From Pseudomonadota bacterium (lineage in GTDB: Bacteria > CALINM01): DNA of 36,189 nucleotides. The position numbers and the translations under genes were made by a program. Positions 28,691-36,189 of the stretch are shown here, piece after piece. Each line of letters begins with the position of its first letter. Position 1 is the first letter of the stretch. Under the pieces are notes generated by a model, which was not told the DNA's origin, did not search any database, and saw only the letters and a list, made by a program, of their open reading frames with translations. Location: contig JAOAGA010000008.1 in the NCBI GenBank assembly GCA_026415985.1, positions 1 through 36,189 on the forward strand, in the 5' to 3' direction.

Positions 28691-29514
28691 GCATTGAAAA
28701 TTTTTATTATATAACTTTATTTTTTACTGTTTTCTCTTCAATACTGTTTTTTGGCTACCTTATTACCTTAAAAAAAACGATCGGTGATATCTCACTGATA
28801 ATATTTTCTTTATCTACAATAGCAATTTTTTTCTATCTTGTTCTCAGAGGAGTTAAGGGTGGTTATTTTCCCGTTTCAAACACCCACGAAGGACTTGTAT
28901 TTTTTGCCCTTCTTTGTTCTGTATTTTTCTTAATCTTCTATCTGAGAAACAAGATATTAATCTTAGGTGTATTTCTTTCCCCCCTTGTTACAATTCTGAC
29001 TCTCATTGCAGGATTTACTGACAAAAGCATCGGTGAGATTCTCCCCATATTACAAAGTTTTTGGTTTCCTATCCATGTTGTGTCAGCTTTCATTGGAAAT
29101 GCTCTTTTTGCCCTTTCTTTTGTTGTTAGTCTCGTCTACCTTATAGAAAACTTCAGATTGAAAAAGAAGAAATTTGATGTTTTAGGGAAGTTACTGCCAT
29201 CCATAACAATGCTTGATACAATAAACTATTTTTGTATTGTCTATGGCTTTCCGTTTCTGACCTTAGGGATGATTACAGGAGCCATATGGGCTCAGGTTGC
29301 CATAGGTTCATACTGGAATAATGATCCCAAGGAAATCTGGTCTCTCTTTACCTGGTTTATTTATGCAGCGTTACTTCATACAAGATTAATAAGTGGCTGG
29401 AGAGGTAAAAAAATAGCCTTTTTATCAATATTAGCCTTTCTCTTTTTAGTTTTTAGCTTTATTGGTGTTAAATTTCTATTTAAGGGTTATCACGTTTTCG
29501 AAACAATAAGATGA
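28687..29514 (+). CDS. CcsA/HemX-like cytochrome c assembly-family membrane protein
   Basis: Polytopic; PVSNTHEGLVFFALL; GMITGAIWAQVAIGSYWNNDPKEIWSLFTWFIYAALLHTRL. Confidence 0.85.
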   Translation: MSIENFYYITLFFTVFSSILFFGYLITLKKTIGDISLIIFSLSTIAIFFYLVLRGVKGGYFPVSNTHEGLVFFALLCSVFFLIFYLRNKILILGVFLSPLVTILTLIAGFTDKSIGEILPILQSFWFPIHVVSAFIGNALFALSFVVSLVYLIENFRLKKKKFDVLGKLLPSITMLDTINYFCIVYGFPFLTLGMITGAIWAQVAIGSYWNNDPKEIWSLFTWFIYAALLHTRLISGWRGKKIAFLSILAFLFLVFSFIGVKFLFKGYHVFETIR

Positions 29515-30803
29515 AGATATGTATCCTTGGTTTAAGTCATAAAACTGCTCCTGTGGAGATTAGAGAAAAGATTGCCTTTTCAAGCCCCCAAAAACTTGAA
29601 GAGGGGCTTCTCTTACTAAAAAAAATCCCCCATATAAAAGAAGTGGTTATACTTTCTACCTGTAACAGGGTTGAGATATATCTGATAGTAAGTGATGGCA
29701 TAAACTGGAAAGAAGATATCATATCCTTTTTCTGCAGTTATCAGGGATTAAAAAGAGATGATTTTGTCAGTCACCTTTACTTTAAAGAAGATACTGATGC
29801 TGTAAAGCATATATTCAGGGTTGCCTGCGGGCTTGACTCAATGGTTTTGGGGGAGCCTCAGATTACGGGACAACTTAAGGAAGCCTATGGGATATCTGCA
29901 GGTAAGAATACCACAGGGTTTTATATCAACAAATTGATGCATAACGCCTTTTCGGTAGCAAAAAGGGTCAGAACAGAAACAAAAATTGGTAGTTTTGCTG
30001 TATCCATTAGTTTTGCAGCAGTAGAACTGGCAAAAAAAATATTTGAGACACTGGAAGGGAAAAAGGCAATGCTCATTGGTGCGGGTGAGATGGCAGAACT
30101 TGCGGCGAAGCATCTCATAACAAATGGTGTCTCTCAGATTATTGTTGCTAACAGAACATACGAAAGGGCCTGTATGCTTGCCAGTGATTTTAATGGTGTT
30201 CCCTGCAATTTCGAGGAGTTTCCTGATAAGCTAAAAGATGTGGATATTGTAATTTCTTCCACCGGTGCACCAAACTTCATCATTACTCCCGAAAAAATAA
30301 AGGATGCCATAAAGGCGAGAAGAAACAAACCAATGTTTCTCATAGACATAGCTGTTCCGAGAGATATAGACCCTAAGGTAAATGAGCTTGATAATTGCTA
30401 TCTCTATGATATAGATGATTTACAAAACGTCGTGGATGAAAACTTAAAGGAAAGACAAAAAGAGGCTTTAAAGGCAGAAGAAATCATCAACAGCGAGGTT
30501 TATGAGTTTGAAAGGTGGCTCAGATCGTTAGAGGTTAAGCCATTGATAGTTGAGATCAGAAGGTATTTTGAGAGAATAAAAGAGGAAGAGCTTGAAGAGG
30601 CAAAGAAAAAACTCTCCCATTTAACTGAAAAAGATATAAAAACCATTGAAGCAATGCTTAACGCAATCGTCAACAAAACCCTTCACAGACCTACAGTATT
30701 CCTGAAGAACCTATCTAATGGTGAAGAAAATTATCTGTATTTAGATGCAATAAAAGAGATTTTTGGCATAGGAAGAGAGGAAAAAGATGAAAAGAAAGAT
30801 TAA
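29511..30803 (+). CDS. hemA: glutamyl-tRNA reductase
   Basis: GLSHKTAPVEIREKIAF; ILSTCNRVEIY; GLDSMVLGEPQITGQLKEAY; IGAGEMAELAAKHL. Confidence 0.97.
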   Translation: MKICILGLSHKTAPVEIREKIAFSSPQKLEEGLLLLKKIPHIKEVVILSTCNRVEIYLIVSDGINWKEDIISFFCSYQGLKRDDFVSHLYFKEDTDAVKHIFRVACGLDSMVLGEPQITGQLKEAYGISAGKNTTGFYINKLMHNAFSVAKRVRTETKIGSFAVSISFAAVELAKKIFETLEGKKAMLIGAGEMAELAAKHLITNGVSQIIVANRTYERACMLASDFNGVPCNFEEFPDKLKDVDIVISSTGAPNFIITPEKIKDAIKARRNKPMFLIDIAVPRDIDPKVNELDNCYLYDIDDLQNVVDENLKERQKEALKAEEIINSEVYEFERWLRSLEVKPLIVEIRRYFERIKEEELEEAKKKLSHLTEKDIKTIEAMLNAIVNKTLHRPTVFLKNLSNGEENYLYLDAIKEIFGIGREEKDEKKD

Positions 30804-31725
30804 GATTGGGACGAGAGGGAGTCAGTTAGCCCTTTGGCAGGCAAACCACATCAAGTCAATACTTGAAAAAAGTTATCCCGACTATACCTTCGAACTGGTA
30901 AAAATAAAGACACAGGGGGACAAGATCCTCGATGTAGCCCTTTCAAAAGTAGGCGGTAAAGGTTTGTTTGTTAAAGAGCTTGAAGATGCCCTGCTGGAAA
31001 AGAAGGTTGATTTTGCTGTCCATAGTATGAAAGATGTGCCGGTTATACTTCCTGAGGGGTTACATCTTACCGCCATAACAAAAAGAGAGGATCCGAGGGA
31101 CTGTTTTCTTTCGAAAAACTATAATAGTCTCTCCGATTTGCCAGAATCAGCAAAAGTGGGTACCAGTAGTCTTAGAAGGCAGTGTCAGATATTGAGTTTA
31201 AGAAAGGATTTACAGGTAGAAGTCCTGAGAGGAAATGTGGAGACAAGGATCAGAAAAATGACCGAAGGTGTCTACGATGCGGTTATACTTGCCTATGCAG
31301 GAGTAAAAAGACTTAATCTTATGGACTATGTTAAAGAAGTTATATCGGAAGATCTCTCGCTACCTGCAATAGGGCAGGGTGCTTTGGGAATTGAATGCAG
31401 GGTTGATGACGATGAGGTAAATAATCTTCTTTCAATACTGAACGATGACGATTCTGCTGTATGTGTCAAGGCAGAAAGGGCTTTTTTAAGAGTTCTTGAA
31501 GGCGGTTGTCAGGTCCCCATAGGGTCCTACGGAAGAATTATTGATAATAAACTTGTGTTAAAAGGGCTCGTGGGAACACTCGATGGTAAGACAATAATAA
31601 AAGAGACCGTTTCCGGTGAAAAGACAGATGCAGAAGCATTGGGAGAGTCTCTGGCAGAAGTTATCTTGTCTAAAGGTGGCAAAAAGATTCTTGAAGAGGT
31701 CTATGGCAGGGAGATGGGTTCTTAA
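30787..31725 (+). CDS. hemC: hydroxymethylbilane synthase
   Basis: IGTRGSQLALWQANHI; AVHSMKDVPVILPEGL; VGTSSLRRQCQ; LRGNVETRIRKM; EGGCQVPIGSYG. Confidence 0.97.
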   Translation: MKRKIKIGTRGSQLALWQANHIKSILEKSYPDYTFELVKIKTQGDKILDVALSKVGGKGLFVKELEDALLEKKVDFAVHSMKDVPVILPEGLHLTAITKREDPRDCFLSKNYNSLSDLPESAKVGTSSLRRQCQILSLRKDLQVEVLRGNVETRIRKMTEGVYDAVILAYAGVKRLNLMDYVKEVISEDLSLPAIGQGALGIECRVDDDEVNNLLSILNDDDSAVCVKAERAFLRVLEGGCQVPIGSYGRIIDNKLVLKGLVGTLDGKTIIKETVSGEKTDAEALGESLAEVILSKGGKKILEEVYGREMGS

Positions 31726-31728
31726 TCT

Positions 31729-33240
31729 ATGAAAAAAGGCTTTGTCTCTCTCGTAGGTGCAGGTCCGGGTGATCCGCTTTTAATTACCATTAAAGGAAAG
31801 ATTTGCATCGAAAATGCAGATGTGGTGATCTATGATTATCTTGCTAATAAAGAGTTGCTTAAATACGCGAAAAAAGATTGTGAATTAATCTATGTGGGGA
31901 AAAAAAGCAAGGAACACACTGTTGATCAGGATAATATAAACAGACTGATATCAGAGAAGGCAAAAGAGGGTAAAAAGGTAGTAAGACTTAAGGGCGGGGA
32001 TCCCTTTATCTTTGGCAGAGGTGGAGAAGAGGCCCTTTATCTGAGAGAACATAATATTGATTTTGAGATAGTGCCGGGTATTACTTCAGGTATCGCAGGC
32101 CCCCTGTATGCGGGTATTCCTGTAACCATGAGAGGTGTAAACTCATCCGTAGCCTTTGTTACAGGACATGAGAGTGAAGATAAAGAGTTAAGCCTTCTTG
32201 ACTGGAAATCACTGACCAAAATGGGGACCCTTATTTTCTATATGGGGGTGAAAAATCTTCCTGCAATAGTTGAAAATCTCATAAAGGAAGGAATGGATAA
32301 GGAAACTCCCGTCGCACTTATCAGATGGGCAACCTATCCTGAACAAACCGTTTTAGAAGGGACACTTTGTAATATTGTTGAGCTCGTAAGAAAAACTGGT
32401 TTTAAGGCTCCCGCAGTAATAATTGTCGGTGAGGTAGTTAAACTGAGAGACAAACTTAAATGGTTCGAGAGCAAGCCCCTTTTTGGTAAGAAGATTATCG
32501 TAACAAGGGCAAGTGAACAGGCAGGGAGCTTTAGTTCTAAACTCAGGGATTTAGGTGCAAGAGTTTTTGAGATACCTACAATAAAGATAGTGCCGATAAA
32601 TGATTATGGTTTGATTGATTCGGCAATAGAAAATATAAAAAATTACGACTATCTTATCTTAACAAGTGTAAACGGTGTTAAATATTTTTTTGAAAGATTG
32701 GAGAAAAAAGGCAGAGATGGCAGAACTCTTTCTAATCTGAAAATATGTGCCATCGGTCCTGCAACAGCAAAGGCTATAAAAGAAAGATTTTTAAATGTAG
32801 ACATCATGCCGGAGAAATATATTGCGGAATCAGTTGTTGAGTCTTTAGAAAAGTCAGGGATAGGGGGTAAAAAATTTCTTCTATGCAGGGCTAAGATAGC
32901 AAGAGATGTAATCCCCGATGAGATTAGAAAAAAAGGCGGGGAAATTGATGTAATACCTGTTTATGAAACATTAATCAATAAAGAAGTTAAAGATGAGCTG
33001 TTAGATGTATTAAGAAAAGGGGTAGATTATATAACATTTACAAGCTCTTCAACAGTATCTAACTTTTTTGAACTCATAGAGGAGAATAAAAATCTCCTTT
33101 CAAATATTAAGCTTGCTTCTATTGGCCCGGTAACATCATCGACTATAAAAAAACTTGGATTTGAACCCTATGTTTCTGCTGAAGAGTATACAATAGATGG
33201 TTTGATCAGTGCCATAATAAAGGCAGAAGGCAAGAATTAG
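31729..33240 (+). CDS. cobA-hemD: fused uroporphyrinogen-III C-methyltransferase / uroporphyrinogen-III synthase
   Basis: SUMT motifs VSLVGAGPGDPLLITIKG, RLKGGDPFIFGRGGEE; C-terminal HemD ITFTSSSTVSNFFELI. Confidence 0.95.
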   Translation: MKKGFVSLVGAGPGDPLLITIKGKICIENADVVIYDYLANKELLKYAKKDCELIYVGKKSKEHTVDQDNINRLISEKAKEGKKVVRLKGGDPFIFGRGGEEALYLREHNIDFEIVPGITSGIAGPLYAGIPVTMRGVNSSVAFVTGHESEDKELSLLDWKSLTKMGTLIFYMGVKNLPAIVENLIKEGMDKETPVALIRWATYPEQTVLEGTLCNIVELVRKTGFKAPAVIIVGEVVKLRDKLKWFESKPLFGKKIIVTRASEQAGSFSSKLRDLGARVFEIPTIKIVPINDYGLIDSAIENIKNYDYLILTSVNGVKYFFERLEKKGRDGRTLSNLKICAIGPATAKAIKERFLNVDIMPEKYIAESVVESLEKSGIGGKKFLLCRAKIARDVIPDEIRKKGGEIDVIPVYETLINKEVKDELLDVLRKGVDYITFTSSSTVSNFFELIEENKNLLSNIKLASIGPVTSSTIKKLGFEPYVSAEEYTIDGLISAIIKAEGKN

Positions 33241-33258
33241 CTGAGGATGATGTTTACC

Positions 33259-34842
33259 TTACCTGTTTTTCTTCCTGTGCTCTTTATATAATTTATACTC
33301 TATACTGTCAACAAGAGCCTGATAACTTGCCTCTATGATGTTTTGAGATACCCCAACGGTTCCCCATTTATCGTCTTTATCTCCCGATTCAATTAAAACA
33401 CGGACTCCTGCAGCAGTTCCTTTATCGGAGCTTAATACCCTTACCTTATAATCAAGCAGTTTCACATCTTTCAGTTCAGGATAAAATCTTTCCAATGCCT
33501 TTCTCAGTGCGTTATCAAGAGCGTTTACAGGACCATTACCTACTGCTGCTGTATGTTCGATATGACCACCCACTTTAATCATAACGGTTGCCTCAGCAAT
33601 AGGCATCTCACCCTCTTTTCTCTTCTCATCGATAACTCTAAAACCCATTAGCTCGAAATATTTTCTTCTCTGACCGATTGCTTCCATCATAAGCAGTTCG
33701 AAGGATGCCTCTGCTCCTTCAAACTGAAAGCCCTGTAACTCTAACTCCTTAAGTCTGTTGAGTATGTCTATCGTTACAGGATCTTTGCTGTCAAGGTCAA
33801 TATTGAACTCTTTCGCCTTGAAAAAGATGTTACTCTTTCCTGAGAGGTCCGATATCAGAATCCTTCTTCTGTTACCGACAAGCTCCGGTGGAATATGTTC
33901 ATAGGTGGAGGCGTTCTTTGTGATGGCGCTTACGTGAACCCCTCCCTTATGAGCAAAGGCACTTTCTCCCACGAAAGGCTGATTTTTTGGTGGTGGGAGA
34001 TTGGCTATCTCATATATATACCTTGCGGTTTCCTTCAATTTTTTTAACTTATCTTCCGTAAGGACAGGTATGTTGAGTTTAAGCTGGATAACGGGTATAA
34101 TTGACACAAGATTTGCATTACCGCACCGTTCTCCAAAACCATTGAAGGTCCCCTGAACCTGAATTGCACCGTTTTCAACAGCGGTAACGGAGTTTGAAAC
34201 CGCAAGCTCACAATCATTATGGCAATGAATCCCAAAAGGTATTTTAAACCGTTTTTTAAAATCATTTATTATCTTTGCTAAAATTGTCGGGATGGTTCCA
34301 CCGTTTGTATCACAAAGACATATAAGCTCAGCACCGCCATTAATAGCCGATTCTATGGTTTTAAAGGCGTATTCCGGGTTTGCTCTGTAGCCATCAAAAA
34401 AATGCTCGGCATCATAAATGACCTTTCTTCCCTTCTTCCTCAAGTAGCTGATTGATCCTTCTATGAGCTTTAAGTTATCATCAAGGCCAATCCTTAGCGC
34501 CTCTTTTACATGAAAATCCCAGGTTTTACCAAAAATAGTAATCCATTCCGTTTCTGCCTTTAAGAGGGTCTGAATGTTGGAATCTTTTTCGGGTTTGGTA
34601 TCGGGCTTTGCAGTGCTTCCAAAGGCAGAAATCTTGATATTTTTAAGATTGTATTTTTTAATCTCTCTGAAAAAATACATATCCTTAGGGTTTGATCCGG
34701 GCCATCCACCTTCAACATAGTCAATACCCAGCTCGTCTAATTTGAGGGCGATTCTTAACTTATCCTCCAAAGTGAAGGATACATCCTCACCCTGAGACCC
34801 GTCTCTTAAAGTCGTATCGTAGATAAAAACCTTTTTTTTCAT
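33259..34842 (-). CDS. cimA: (R)-citramalate synthase
   Basis: [82 protein letters not shown]. Confidence 0.93.
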   Translation of the reverse strand: MKKKVFIYDTTLRDGSQGEDVSFTLEDKLRIALKLDELGIDYVEGGWPGSNPKDMYFFREIKKYNLKNIKISAFGSTAKPDTKPEKDSNIQTLLKAETEWITIFGKTWDFHVKEALRIGLDDNLKLIEGSISYLRKKGRKVIYDAEHFFDGYRANPEYAFKTIESAINGGAELICLCDTNGGTIPTILAKIINDFKKRFKIPFGIHCHNDCELAVSNSVTAVENGAIQVQGTFNGFGERCGNANLVSIIPVIQLKLNIPVLTEDKLKKLKETARYIYEIANLPPPKNQPFVGESAFAHKGGVHVSAITKNASTYEHIPPELVGNRRRILISDLSGKSNIFFKAKEFNIDLDSKDPVTIDILNRLKELELQGFQFEGAEASFELLMMEAIGQRRKYFELMGFRVIDEKRKEGEMPIAEATVMIKVGGHIEHTAAVGNGPVNALDNALRKALERFYPELKDVKLLDYKVRVLSSDKGTAAGVRVLIESGDKDDKWGTVGVSQNIIEASYQALVDSIEYKLYKEHRKKNR

Positions 34843-34844
34843 GT

Positions 34845-35339
34845 TTATCCTTCTACTGTTGGCTCTTTGTCTAACTCAAAGGCGTCGTGCAGGACTCTTA
34901 CCGCTAACTCGGTGTATTTTTCATCTATTGCACAGGATATCTTAATTTCAGATGTGCTGATCATTAAAATGTTTATTCCTGCCTTCCCCAAAACCTCAAA
35001 CATTTTTGCTGCAACTCCTGAATGAGATCTCATTCCCAGTCCAACGATAGAGACTTTTGCTATGCTATCGTCTGACAAAACCTCTTTTACTCCCAGATCT
35101 TTCGCAATTTTCTCAATGAGAATTAAGGCCTTTTTTAAGTCCGATTTAGGAACGGTGAAGGTTAAATCAGTGGTGCCGTCTATGCTTGAGTTTTGTATTA
35201 TCATATCTACTACAATATTGCCTTTTGATATCTCTCCAAAAACCTGTGCAGCAATCCCGGGTCTATCAGGGACATTTACAAGGGTGATCCTTGCTTCATC
35301 TTTATTATAAGAAACACCGGAGACTACTACTTTTTCCAT
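34845..35339 (-). CDS. predicted internally initiated ACT-domain beta subunit of aspartokinase
   Basis: In-frame ATG at 35339 preceded on the minus strand by GAGGAGG-N8 (GCGAGGAGGATAAAGATATG), SD at 35354-35348, located at the kinase/ACT junction. Confidence 0.55.
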   Translation of the reverse strand: MEKVVVSGVSYNKDEARITLVNVPDRPGIAAQVFGEISKGNIVVDMIIQNSSIDGTTDLTFTVPKSDLKKALILIEKIAKDLGVKEVLSDDSIAKVSIVGLGMRSHSGVAAKMFEVLGKAGINILMISTSEIKISCAIDEKYTELAVRVLHDAFELDKEPTVEG

Positions 35340-36077
35340 ATCTTTATCCTCCTCGCATACTATAGTACCAGGTTCATCGGTAAAAGATGACCTTACATGG
35401 ACCGGAACCTTATATTTTTTAGCAAGTTCCACAGACCTTATCTGCAAGACCTTAGAGCCTAAACTTGCCAGTTCAAGCATCTCATCATAGGAAATCTTTT
35501 TTAGCTTTCTTGCCTTATTATAGATCCTCGGGTCTGTGGTATAAACCCCATCCACATCGGTATAAATATCACAGACATCTGCCTTTAAACCCGCTGCTAT
35601 TGCAACACCGGTTGTATCTGAACCACCTCTTCCTAAGGTGGTGATATTACCGTCTTTATCAACGCCCTGAAAGCCTGCAACAACGACTATATAGCCTTCA
35701 TCTAAATCCTTCAGAATGTTTCGGGATTCAACTTCGAGAATTCTTGCTTTTGTGAAGGCACTATCAGTTAGTATCTTTACCTGACTGCCCAGGTAAGATT
35801 TTGCCTTATATCCCAATTTTTTGAGGGTTATTGCAAGTAAGGCAACAGATACCTGCTCTCCGGTGGAAACCAGTACATCGAGCTCCCTTTCATCGGGGAG
35901 GTCTGTTATTGAATGAGCGAGGGCCAAAAGCCTGTTGGTCTCTCCTGCCATAGCAGAGACAACGACAACGACCTTGTTGCCCCGTTCATATTCTGCTATC
36001 GCCTTCCTTGCGACATTTTCAATCTTTTTAATATCTCCTACGGAAGTGCCACCAAATTTCTGAACAACCAAAGCCAT
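34845..36077 (-). CDS. lysC: aspartate kinase with C-terminal ACT domains
   Basis: [64 protein letters not shown]; upstream SD tggagg. Confidence 0.96.
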   Translation of the reverse strand: MALVVQKFGGTSVGDIKKIENVARKAIAEYERGNKVVVVVSAMAGETNRLLALAHSITDLPDERELDVLVSTGEQVSVALLAITLKKLGYKAKSYLGSQVKILTDSAFTKARILEVESRNILKDLDEGYIVVVAGFQGVDKDGNITTLGRGGSDTTGVAIAAGLKADVCDIYTDVDGVYTTDPRIYNKARKLKKISYDEMLELASLGSKVLQIRSVELAKKYKVPVHVRSSFTDEPGTIVCEEDKDMEKVVVSGVSYNKDEARITLVNVPDRPGIAAQVFGEISKGNIVVDMIIQNSSIDGTTDLTFTVPKSDLKKALILIEKIAKDLGVKEVLSDDSIAKVSIVGLGMRSHSGVAAKMFEVLGKAGINILMISTSEIKISCAIDEKYTELAVRVLHDAFELDKEPTVEG

Positions 36078-36117
36078 CTAAAAACCTCCACAAAAGTGTA
36101 AGCTAACAACTAATTAA

Positions 36118-36152
36118 TGAACGTTCAACATTATCTTTGAAGTATTTTTCAA
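36118..36152. promoter_or_regulatory. candidate lysC promoter/operator region: palindrome TGAACGTTCA and dyad TTGAA-N6-TTCAA
   Basis: TGAACGTTCA at 36118-36127 overlaps a minus-strand -35-like TTGAAC (36128-36123); TTGAAGTATTTTTCAA at 36137-36152. Confidence 0.3.
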
Positions 36153-36189
36153 TTTATTAAAATATAGCCTAAAAGGCAAGAAAAAAGTT

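Noticed and set aside
29838-30113. 91- and 65-aa minus-strand ORFs over hemA
   Set aside because: Antisense to highly conserved hemA; composition artefact.
36160-36183. GCCTAAAAGGC hairpin near the window end as intrinsic terminator
   Set aside because: Stem of only 3-4 bp and no proper U-run in either direction.

Overview
AT-rich bacterial chromosomal window (possibly Desulfobacterota/Thermodesulfobacteria-like; inferred only from gene content and order). It is densely coding, with about 34 CDSs and one tRNA-Arg(ACG). No CRISPR array, transposon or rRNA was seen. Gene blocks in order: truncated HdrD-like Fe-S protein (+); queE/folE2/queD, patatin and Na+/Ca2+ exchanger (-); tRNA-Arg, HEAT-repeat protein, flavin reductase and a large divergent GH13 protein (+); an 8-gene overlapping minus-strand operon of secreted, TPR, TolQ, two TolR and a TonB/AgmX-like protein, resembling the Myxococcus Agl/Glt gliding machinery; mqnC and HD protein (+); class II ribonucleotide reductase (-); sigma-70, apt, crcB, eno, radical SAM activase, gmhA, a deoxyhypusine-synthase-like protein, a PilZ-macro fusion, and siroheme/heme genes (+); cimA and lysC (-). 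Best candidates for a closer look: (1) the Tol/Glt-like envelope operon with two non-equivalent TolR subunits, one with Asn at the usual proton-carrying Asp; (2) an apparent PilZ + macro-domain fusion beside a deoxyhypusine-synthase-like protein that lacks the catalytic Lys motif; (3) mirrored TATAAT-N6-ACT-ATG leaderless-type promoters at the mqnC/envelope-operon divergent region; (4) an internal Shine-Dalgarno/ATG in lysC predicting a separate ACT-domain subunit. All family assignments are by-eye motif recognition; no searches were run.
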